Below, piece by piece: positions 55,714 through 64,000 of a stretch of 64,000 bases of DNA; position 1 is the first letter of the stretch, and each line of letters opens with the position of its first letter. A program made the position numbers and the translations under genes. The notes under the pieces were generated by a model. The model was not told the DNA's origin, searched no databases, and saw nothing but the letters and a program-made list of their open reading frames with translations. This stretch comes from Rhizopus arrhizus (taxonomy: Eukaryota; Mucoromycota; Mucoromycetes; Mucorales; Rhizopodaceae): the NCBI GenBank assembly GCA_024220505.1, contig JAKZZE010000038.1:248001-312000 (forward strand), in the 5' to 3' direction.

Positions 55714-56052
55714 ATTCATCGTCATAGTCAGAGCGAGTTGCATCATCCATTTCTTGGTCTTCGGATGAGCCTTGGGAGCCATTTGGAGCCATGAAAGCCT
55801 TCTTGGGAGATACAGGCGTACCAGGACACCTTGAGAGAGCATCGTGCAAGTCTTCGTCAGTGATGAAACCTTCGTCAAGGAAGGTACGACCGACAGCAAC
55901 AGCAATAGGGTGACGAAGGCGCGCAAGGCCACGGCAGCAGCGATTACGATGAATGTCCATAGCAATGGCAAGACGTTCAGCATTGGACTTGGGATGGTTG
56001 TAACTTTGCTGCCGTCGGACTTTAAAATTTTCAATTTCCTTATTAGGAAATC
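55714..56052 (-). pseudogene. LINE ORF2 segment upstream of the nest
   Basis: The minus-strand frame KEIENFKVRRQQSYNHPKSN, ERLAIAMDIHRNRCCRGLAR, LRHPIAVAVGRTFLDEGFIT, DEDLHDALSRCPGTPVS and RSDYDDEL runs to 55714 and, once Tc1-A and one TA are removed, joins the left LINE piece without shift (DDEL then PLSSIFRYSEQPTLV). It fits the linker between reverse transcriptase and zf-RVT in Mucoromycota LINEs (inference from frame continuity). It is cut at 56052 by the CACTA element. Confidence 0.65.
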
Positions 56053-56322
56053 CACTGCAAATAATTGGAGATATTAAACGTAGTTTTTTAGCATAAATGA
56101 GCGCAACAACGCGAAGTTTAATGCAACTCCACGGAATTTTATTGTTGTTTTAAACGATTTTCGATGCAGTTCAGTAATCGTTAAATAACTTTTACGCAAG
56201 CAAGAGGATGTCATTTAGTGTTCTTTTACCAAAGCATTTTTTACGTTTCAATTAATACTAGTCAACGTTTGAGCAACGAATGATACGTTTTAAAACATTA
56301 CTTTATATGTCTTTTTGTTCTT

Positions 56323-56522
56323 TTATCGACCGCTCATATTGCCTTATATACTTCTTCATCGAACACTCATATTGCCTTATATACTTCTTTATTGACCACC
56401 CATATTGCCTTATATATTTCTTTATGAACCACTCATATTGCTTTATATACTTCTTTATTGACCACTTATATAGCTTATATACTTCTTTATTGACCATTCA
56501 TATTGCAATAAATATTGCTTTA
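56323..56522 (+). repeat. 33-bp tandem repeat, about six units
   Basis: Units built on CATATTGCCTTATATACTTC followed by TTTATTGACCACC-like spacer start at 56335, 56368, 56401, 56434, 56467 and 56499. The period of 33 keeps a frame open (repeated CLIYFF), which is a by-product, not a gene. Confidence 0.9.
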
Positions 56523-56892
56523 TATATACAAAAAAATAGGGATTTTGTTTATAAAAAATAGCTTTTTTTTTATTTGAATAAAATAATAATAACAAAATAT
56601 GATATTTCTTTGCTTGTAGCGTTTTAAAAGTGTACTTGACTTACCTAATATCACCAGAATAGCAGCATCTAATCTAAAAATACATCAACTAGTCTCGTGG
56701 AACTCAAAAAGTTCTCAAAAGAAAAAAAAAGAAAAAAAAGAAAAAAAAAAAAAAAAAAAAAAGCCAAGCTCAAGGATTCAGAGACACAAGGATTCAAGGA
56801 TTCAAGGACTTGGGCAATCAAAGCAAAAGAAAAGACATCATTACTAAGAACCAAAAAAAAGACAGAAAAGAGATAGAAGAGGCCAAAGCAAA

Positions 56893-57263
56893 GCAGCATT
56901 CGTCTATAGTAATTATTAGCTATCGTGTATATGTAGTAAAAGTAATAGTACCTTTCTTTAGATAGACCATGGGAAGAAAACTAGCTAAGCGTATACAAAA
57001 GACTAAAAAAGCAGCACGCATCTATAGTAATTATTAGCTATTGAGTGTATGTAGTAAAAGTAATAGTACCTTGCTTTAGATAGCCCAGAAGAAACTAGCT
57101 AAGCTTATAGCAACAAGTAAAAAAGGAAGAAGCAGCACGCATCTATAATAACTATTAGCTATCGAGTATATAATAAACGTAATAGTACCTTGCTTTAGAT
57201 GAGCCTAGAAAGAAAAATGAAAAGAAAAAAAGACACCAGCCAAGCTTATACTAACAAGTAAAA
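56893..57263 (+). repeat. About 120-bp tandem repeat, three units
   Basis: Units start GCAGCA..CGTCTATAG / GCAGCACGCATCTATA at 56893, 57011 and 57132. Each includes TTATTAGCTATCG, AATAGTACCTT and CTTTAGATAG and an AAGCxTATA end. They lie just inside the left end of the CACTA element, where such elements have transposase-binding subterminal repeats (known of the superfamily). Confidence 0.85.
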
Positions 57264-57775
57264 GAAGAAGCAACTATAATCCTGGGAAAAAGACTTTATA
57301 AAGACCATTTGAAACATCAAAAAAGCAACTAATACGATTTTACTAAAGTTCAAGTACCATCAGAGCAATAATAGAGTACATATAATATTAAGAACTTACC
57401 TTTTAGAAAGAATGTTTTGTTTAAAAAAAAAAGAAAAAAAAAAAAAGGAAAAAAAAAAAAGTACTTTTTTTATAGCCTCATTTTACCAGTGTTACAGTTA
57501 CCCACTATCGATTAAAAATAAGTCTTCTTTAATACTGTTTAACTATTGAAACATTCAGAGAGGCTATTCATAAACAGTTTAAACTTTCTCTTCTTCTTCT
57601 TTTTTTTTCTTTTTTTTTATTTAAATGTAATATCTTTAACTCCAAAGGCTTTTTTTTTCTTCGCTTTTTTTGTAGAACAAACAAAATTATCATCTTGTTT
57701 TGTGTTCATCTTTAGTTTATTTTGTACTCTTGTTTTTTTTTCTTTCTTCCTTTTTATATAATTTATCTTGAAAAA

Positions 57776-59023
57776 ATGTCTCGTCGTCTCGCTACCCCCA
57801 TCAATGTTCCCAGTAATGCCCCTAAAAGGGCAAGAATATCTTCAAGCATTACTGGATCATCATCCACCGTTCTCCCGTCCTCTTCTCCTGTTCCCACTGC
57901 TGTTGCGTCTTTTGACAGCTTTGAGCCTTCTCGCCTTCAAGGCCCAGTTGGCTCTTCTGCAAATGGCCCAACCCTTGAGGCCATCTTTGCTCAGATGCAG
58001 CAGCAGGAGCAGATTCAACGCCGACAGGAGGAGAATCAACGTCGGCAGGAGCTGAAGATTGAGCAGCTAACGCAATTGCTGCAACAACAGCAACAAGGGC
58101 AGCAACAGCAGCAGCAGCCTCCACAGCAGCCTCCACAGCAGCAACCTTCTGAGGTCAAAGAGAATAGGGCCTTGACCAGTGTAATTTGAATTTAAAAGCT
58201 AAATTAGCATGTGCAAAATAATAACTAAATTTTTGTTTTACCCTTTTTGAAATATAGGCTTTCATATTGAAGTACTACAGAGAGCATCTGGTCCCTCGGG
58301 GTATCACCTTTGACCTGAAGGAGGTCTTGCGCTACAAGCAAAACGCAAAGGTCAGAGATTTGCTTGTAGCAGCTGCCAAGAAGGAGCCATTTTCTGCTGG
58401 CATTACTGTTTCTGACTTGCGCAGCATGGTCAGAAACAAATTCAACTACATGGTGAGAGAAAGTAAGGGGCTGACGGCTACGTCAGAAGAGTCAACGCGT
58501 CGTAGTCGTGTGCATGCAGTAAGTAATTAATATTGAAAAATTGAAATATATAGTGTTTCAAGTACTTACATTACTTCTTTACATTAGAAGCTCGCCATGA
58601 GGCGAAATGCTTACAATGCAGCCCCAGAGGAATTTGAAGCTCGTTTTCCTTTTGGAAAAAAGCTTCTGATAGCCGATTGGACCTCAGAGGAAGAAGATGG
58701 CCCTGAGGATGAACATGGTCCTGTGTTTGTGGTAAAAAGACCACTCTTTCGAAGTAAAGCAGTAAGTAGTATTTTTGTTATAGTATTTATTTTCTAATAT
58801 ACCTTTAATTAATCTACAGGTGGACGAATTCCATGCTTCTCTTCAAAAAGCATGGAGAGACTCCTTGTCGAAAAAAGGCACCATCAATAGAACAAGAAGG
58901 GTGGTGGACTACTTCGACAAGGAGTTCCCCACAAACCTTGACCATGAGGATTATCCCTCTTGGGCCTTTTCTTCTCCTGGCCTTGGCTTTTCCTCTTCTG
59001 CTGCTGCTAATCCTATGCAGTAA
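57776..59023 (+). CDS. Companion protein of the CACTA element, unknown function
   Basis: Four exons: 57776-58180, 58258-58518, 58588-58761 and 58820-59023, 347 residues in all; every junction is GT-AG in phase 0. The N-terminus is Ser/Thr/Pro rich with a basic patch (NAPKRARIS, possible nuclear signal). A coiled coil with Gln repeats follows (EQIQRRQEENQRRQELKIEQ and a Q/P tract to about residue 130). The C-terminal two-thirds is globular: FILKYYREHLVPRGITFDLK, ITVSDLRSMVRNKFNYMV, EEFEARFPFGKKLLIADWTS and HASLQKAWRDSLSKKGTINR. I recognise no family. By position it may be the counterpart of TnpA-type DNA-binding partners of En/Spm (inference). Confidence 0.8.
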
Positions 59024-59210
59024 GCGTTTACTTTCTCTTTTCTCTCTCTCCCTCCTTTTTTTTTTTTTTTTTTGCTGCCTTTTTGTTGTCTCTGCAAATT
59101 GAATAAAAATTTCAAAAAAAAATAACAATAATAGTCTATTGAATGATTCTTTAGTAAAATAAATAATAATAATAATAATAAAAGAATGTTTGAATAATTT
59201 AGCATAGTTG

Positions 59211-62052
59211 TTACATATAAATTCTTCTTGGTAGAGCGAGAGTAAGAAGGTGGTTATCAACATATGGACATATAGCAACAGGGTTGAAAATCCTGTAAAT
59301 TGGAAGTATATTGTTGCTTGTAACTGGATCAAATTGATTCTTCCACACTTGGATGCCAGTACCATCAAAGGTGGGGAAATGTTGGGTCGCATGGCTGTAC
59401 CAATTGACGAATGCAAAATAATGAGCGGTATTGTTGAAGGAATGTGAAAAAAAATATGATATTTGGCCAATTCGTAGTTGGTTATTTACAATGGCTTGAA
59501 TGTATGATGATAATGAATGATTGTCTGATTGTTGGTAACGTTGTCCAAGCAAGTTAATTTTCTTAAATGATTGTATCATTGTACTAATTGTATTCATAAT
59601 AGGTGTTTCATAGGTATCCATATAATAATTTTGTAAGACTTCATAGTGTTCAGGGCATAAGATTTGTTGTTTGTTGTTGGTTTTTGAAGGAAGGGATTTT
59701 GGTGGCAGAGGCTCACTACCAGTAATTGTCAGGTTAAATAGACTTGGTCCGTCTATGAACTGAGCGTAATCAAATGGCGTTAGACCACTCTCGTCATTCG
59801 TAACTTCGCCTATTTCCCTTATAAAGTTGAGTAGTAGGAGCATGTCTTCGTTGTTGGTATTAATGAGTGTTGGTAATGAATGTATAAGGTCTTGTGTATG
59901 TATTGTTTGTGTAAGCATAGTGACATAAGTAGTTTCGAAGCCTGTCTTGTAATTGATATTTATCTTTTTGACATCACCATTCAAGCGTTCAAAACCATAG
60001 AGCCAAAAGGCATAAGAGGGACCAAAGTCCAAAAAGCATTCTTTCAAATGCATGTGCATATGCATATTTGGTGTTATACTTGTTTTTCCATAAAGTTGAG
60101 CACAAGTCCTGCCAAAGGTCTTAAATAATGAATGTGCTGCGTGTATTTCTTCAATTGTGATCAAAGGACCAGTCACCAATCTCACTGCTTCTACATATCG
60201 CATCCAATTGATGAAATGTTCACCGACTAGTCTTTGTTTCAACAGAAAAGGTGAAAGCACAACACACCACGTTCTCCATTCATCGGATTTCATATTGCTA
60301 AAAGTACTTTCAATCTTGCCTTTTTTTCGTTTTTGTTTTTTTTTTTTTTTTTTTTTTTATACAAAAAATTAGTGTTCAGACTTATCACAGAATTAATTCT
60401 TTTATATTTGTTGCATACCTTTGGAGATTCTGCAGTACTGTGATGGAATAGCAATTGAAGCTGATTCATCAGCCATGGCTTTGAAATCAGCCGTAGAAAG
60501 AAGCCCGTGATCTACCCAAACTTCAACCATTCGTTTTGGCGTACCTAGAAATAAATTGTGCATAGGATCAACTGTTGTTAACCTTACAACATCAAAGTAT
60601 TCTAGTCGGTGAAGTTCACTCCATTTACTTCCTGTGTCCGTCTGCAGGGTTCTTTGTTGTGTAATGTGAGTGGCATTCAGCCAAGCATATGCTTCTTGGC
60701 GCTGCTGGGTATTGTTTCGCAGAATCCAATGCTCATCGTCAAAGTCTGAAAAATCTGGCTTCGTTGAATTTGCACCAGTATTGATTCGCGAAAACACAGT
60801 GGAACACTTGTTGCAGGCTTTGTGCGCGGATTGACCCATGAATCCAGCTACTTTACGAGCTGCTGGTATATCACAGTTAACGGACATCAAAGCAACACGT
60901 ACCATCTCACCGTTTCTGTTCTGGTACGTTGGCATCATCATACCTCCGTACAAGGTATTCAGCTCTGCAATCATTGGTCGCAAGAAATTTTGGAGCTGGT
61001 CATCCGTGGGCTCGCCAGGCCCAGGAATCATACCAACCAGGATGATGTTGGAAACCTTCATCCTGGAACCCCTTGGAAGGTTGTTGATAGTGAGATATAC
61101 ACCACCGCAAGAGTAATGCATACCATCACTAGGTTGAAACCAATCAACGTTCAATGACACCATTAATGATCGTCTTTTATTCACAAATGGCTCCCCAGCT
61201 GAGTCGACCATCTCATTCCAGACTCTACCATCATAAATGTCATACAACACACCTTCCTCCACATATCGACCTCTCCACTGTTCAATTTCTGTTTCAAAGT
61301 TCGGACGGACAAAGAACTTCTTCAACGTTTCGACAATTGAGTTGTACGGGAACTCAAGGACGGGCTTCAGGCTGCTGCCAACAAAAAGTGAATTACCACA
61401 TGGGCGCTCTTGTCTGTGGGGGTTGTTTGCAAACCTGACAAAAGGGCATAGTCGGGTATGCAAACTTCCCGTGTCATAAACACTTCTACAAAGAGAACAG
61501 ACATGGAAACGGGAGACACCACTACTGGCAGAGGAATAATTGACCATGGCACGAGCAGTGGAGATCTTTGTAGGAATCTCCATGCCATGGCCAAGGGCAC
61601 GAACAAAGAAAGAAAGAAAGGCCAACAGTTCTTCACCGGCTTCAACAGAAAGGTGCTTTGCTTGAAAAAGCACAAGGTAAAGGACCAGGAGATACTCCAG
61701 TTGTTGGTCGTTGGTCATTTCTTCTTCCATGTCGACATCCATGTCAGCATCAAGGTCGAATTCTAAATTTGTTTAATAAAAAAAAAAGGGTGTGTTTATA
61801 AATATACCTTCAAACGTGCTTCTTTCGGTAGAACTGGTGGGTTGCTCGAAGATATTTTCTAATCTTCTTTGCCTCAAAACTATTTTAATTGCACTTTAGT
61901 CTTCTGCATTTCTTTAAAAAAAATGTACCTTCTCCAACTTTGTCAATACGCTTATGAATATTAGCGGTTCTCTTGGCAATCATTTTGAATCCTTCAGGAC
62001 AGTTGCTGCATTTGGTGCATTGGCATTTAACTTTGTTGTTAGTGGCGTTCAT
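59211..62052 (-). CDS. CACTA/Plavaka-type (Tnp2-like) transposase
   Basis: Four exons on the minus strand. The ATG at 62052 opens a Cys-rich start (KVKCQCTKCSNCPEGFKMIA), then two small exons supply RQRRLENIFEQPTSSTE and an acidic stretch. The main exon carries VCSLCRSVYD, FVRPNFETEIEQWRGRYVEE, the first catalytic-region motif SLNVDWFQPSDG, then VNCDIPAARKVAGFMGQSAH with KACNKCSTVFSR, and VRLTTVDPMHNLFLGTPKRM. After an intron (about 60417-60328; AAAG/GTATGC to AAAAAG) the frame continues KIESTFSNMKSDEWRTWCVV, ITPNMHMHMHLKECFLDFGP, SYAFWLYGFERLNGDVKKIN. About 880 residues. These are the hallmarks of Tnp2-like transposases. No internal stop is seen, so it may be active. Confidence 0.88.
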
Positions 62053-62692
62053 TTCAAAAAAAAAATAATATTCAGGATTTAGTAGAGGAATAAGATAGAA
62101 AAAAATGCGTGATCAAAAAAAACTAAAGCAAATATACTAAATTTGGATGTCGGTTCCTAAACAGTAACAGTTTTACGTGTACTAAAGAAATGTTTTTTTT
62201 TCCCTTGTTTTGTTTCAGAGAACATATTTAACATTGAGGATACAAAAGATATAAAAGAAAACTCAACAATGATTAAAATGTAAGTTTGTAACAACAAAAA
62301 TAACAACCAAGTCTAATGTCGGTTTCTTTTTTTTTTTTTTTTTTTTACATTAGGAATTCCTAATGGGTCACATTCGGATGACGAACATGAACCTCATGAG
62401 CAAAGTTGTTCTTTCCAACACGATAAAACTATAAGAATATCAAACTTATATTGTTGCTTGTTGTTGAAAAGTTTTTTTTTGATAAAGAAAGTTGGCAATG
62501 TTAACATCTCTAATGGCTAATGGCTAATGGCAAATTACACCCATGTGCAAACATAAAGTAAGTAATGAACTAGTATAAGCTTAAAAACATATAATCTCTT
62601 TATTGTATGTCATGAAAAATAATAAAGCAATCAATTTACTTGAAAAATAAAAACGCTGTGCTTGTATCTATTAATTATAATTGCCTTGTAAC
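62053..62692. other. Right inner region of the CACTA element
   Basis: Non-coding 5' flank of the transposase. Includes an 18-bp perfect palindrome CATTAGGAATTCCTAATG (62348-62365) and short direct repeats GGCTAATGGCTAATGGC (62512-62531). No gene seen. Confidence 0.55.
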
Positions 62693-63107
62693 TGATTTAT
62701 CCAAGAATAGAAAGGAACAAGAGAGGACGAGACTCGATAAAGAGATTGCTTTATTTAATAAGAAAATGATACTCTATTTATACTTTTCATACACGGATAA
62801 TATTTCATGTTATGGATTAATAATTAATGAGTATGATATAACTGATGACAAATAGATAATGGTTACGTGTTCTTCCATTGTTATCTTTGTCATCATAAGC
62901 ATTTATCCATAGAATACTCGTATATGATTGACTGCGATTGACTGTGATTTAGTTCCTGGATTTAATATAATTTAACCGTGCAATTACGCAGCATCTTATC
63001 CTTAATGAAGATTATCCGAATTAACCTGTAGCCTATCTATTGGATATATTTTACATGTAGCTTATTAATACTGTTTTCATATCGAGTTATGAATGATGGA
63101 TACATCA
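62693..63107 (-). repeat. Solo LTR of Ty3-B family inside the CACTA element
   Basis: 415 bp, TG...CA, with 5-bp direct repeats GTAAC (62688-62692, 63108-63112). It differs from the Ty3-B LTRs at a few positions (CATGTTATGG, AGTTCCTGG, CTTATCCTT, one base deleted in GAAGATTATCC). Confidence 0.95.
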
Positions 63108-63792
63108 GTAACAAGATGTTAACAAAGCTTCTTTTTTTTTATTCTTTTTAGAATATACACGTATTCTTGTTATAATGTACAAGCATTTGTATTTTTATAA
63201 AACATGTTTACTGTTAGGTTATTGTTTTCATTTGAATGAGGAACTTTTTTATTGCTATGCTCTTTTTTTTTTTTTTTTTACTAGGTCTTTTTTTAACTTT
63301 GTCTTTTTTTTTTTTTTTTACTTCTAATTTTCCAGCTTCTTTTTTTTTTTTTCCCAAACGCAACTATTTTGTTACGTTCTGTTACACGCTTCAAATGAAC
63401 TAAGCTAAAGAACACAGACTGCCTTCCTAATATGTATTCTTTTGATCAAAATAATCACAATGTGTTTTTGTTTTCCGCATTTTGCCCTCAAAAATAAAAA
63501 AAAGAAAATATCGGTCTTTCAACGATAGAGGAGAACAGGCTTTCCAAAAAGAGACTATTTGAAAAAAAAAGACACTTTTTTAAAACATGAATAACTCTAT
63601 GAATACTTACACCACAAAAAAAATAATAAAATTATTAAATTTCTTTATTTTTTTCGCACCAAAATCTTTTTTCAAAATTCAAAAAGGTGCAATACAGAGC
63701 ATTTTAACTTTTTTCGTTTAATCAAAGTTATTTAAATCGTTGAAATTTTGATGTTTGAAATGACTGCCAATGACTGATAACGCTGAAAATCA
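63108..63792. other. Right subterminal region of the CACTA element
   Basis: Several T-runs (63262-63355) and A/T-rich DNA leading to the right inverted end. No gene seen. Confidence 0.5.
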
Positions 63793-63808
63793 CCAATTAT
63801 TTGCAGTG

Positions 63809-64000
63809 GAATTCACTGCAAATAATAGTGTAAATTGGGTAACAAATCGTTTACCAATCTTGCGAAATAATTTACAATCGTGTACAATCAGGTAAGAGAT
63901 TTATCCACGCACAGCCTCCTGTCTCTGCCACAAATCGTGTAAGTTATTGTTCGCCCTTTGGTTATGTGATGATGCAAGATTTGTGGCCAACACAGGAGAC
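63809..64000. other. DNA beyond the CACTA right end
   Basis: Starts GAATT then CACTGCAAATAATAGTG, a further inverted copy of the end motif, followed by TTTAC/AAAT-rich short repeats (AAATCGTTTACCAATC, TTTACAATCGTGTACAATC). It may be the end of a second related element running out of the window. Confidence 0.45.

Larger units (their letters stand above)
56053..63808. mobile_element. CACTA/Plavaka-like DNA transposon with two genes
   Basis: 7756 bp between CACTGCAAATAATTGG (56053-56068) and its inverse (63793-63808); the match continues imperfectly inward (GATaTT against GATtTT). CACTG-type ends and a Tnp2-like transposase inside are the marks of the CACTA superfamily. Internal parts: tandem repeats near the left end (56323-56522 and 56893-57263), a companion gene on the plus strand, the transposase on the minus strand, and a later solo LTR (62693-63107). 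I could not see a clear target duplication. Confidence 0.8.

Noticed and set aside
56280..56561. 93-codon frame with repeated CLIYFF
   Set aside because: It is the translation of the 33-bp tandem repeat; the repeat period keeps the frame open.
56300..57263. A CRISPR-like array
   Set aside because: The repeats are adjacent without unique spacers and the organism is eukaryotic.
59250..59447. Plus-strand frames inside the CACTA transposase
   Set aside because: Antisense shadows; the minus strand has the conserved transposase motifs.
62640..62855. Frames with DLSKNRKEQERTRLDKE at three LTR copies
   Set aside because: Identical short frames occur in each LTR of the Ty3-B family; they are LTR sequence, not genes.

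Overview
The window is nuclear DNA from an AT-rich, intron-rich filamentous fungus, most likely Mucoromycota (Mucorales-like). The reasons are many short introns with GTAAGT-like donors and short acceptors, housekeeping proteins of fungal type (MUB1/samB, Met30/sconB, CipC-like DUF3759), and chromodomain Ty3 elements, Tc1-like elements and LINEs of the kinds common in that group. The assignment to Mucorales is inference.

Layout. From about 1 to 33.3 kb the DNA is gene-bearing: a decayed gene (0.5-2.3 kb), RCL1 and SmD3 as a divergent pair (3.6-5.7), a septin-like GTPase with a C-terminal membrane anchor (8.8-10.1), a beta-trefoil/CipC-like protein (11.5-12.7), a decayed element-X copy (13.3), MUB1/samB (15.8-17.1), a two-helix membrane protein (17.7-18.3), Met30/sconB and PIG-O/GPI13 convergent (19.5-23.9), RPB5 (24.0), a small basic protein (25.1), RPL39 and RPS14 (26.3-27.9), eIF3g (28.6) and DDI1 (31.8, carrying a one-base frameshift). 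Long AT-rich spacers hold no supportable gene.

From about 33.8 to 64 kb the window is almost wholly transposon. At 34.4-38.7 kb lie pieces of two Ty3 copies, a Tc1 relic, and a 'gag-like' element X split by a solo LTR. From 38.7 kb a LINE 3' end is broken by a nest: Tc1-A (39781-55711) contains Ty3-A (40212-54507); Ty3-A contains a tRNA-Gly-like SINE (42108-42506) and Tc1-B (45808-53433); Tc1-B contains the apparently intact Ty3-B (47463-53413). Each junction has its own target-site duplication, and the interrupted reading frames meet again when the inserts are removed. The LINE frame resumes at 55714-56052 and abuts a CACTA/Plavaka-like DNA transposon (56053-63808) with 16-bp CACTG inverted ends, a Tnp2-like transposase gene and a convergent companion gene of unknown function.

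The host genes are unrelated housekeeping genes, with short shared promoters between RCL1/SmD3 and PIG-O/RPB5. In the repeat half, Ty3-A and Ty3-B each have two LTRs that read as identical, so the inner layers of the nest are recent, whereas Tc1-A and the LINE are decayed.
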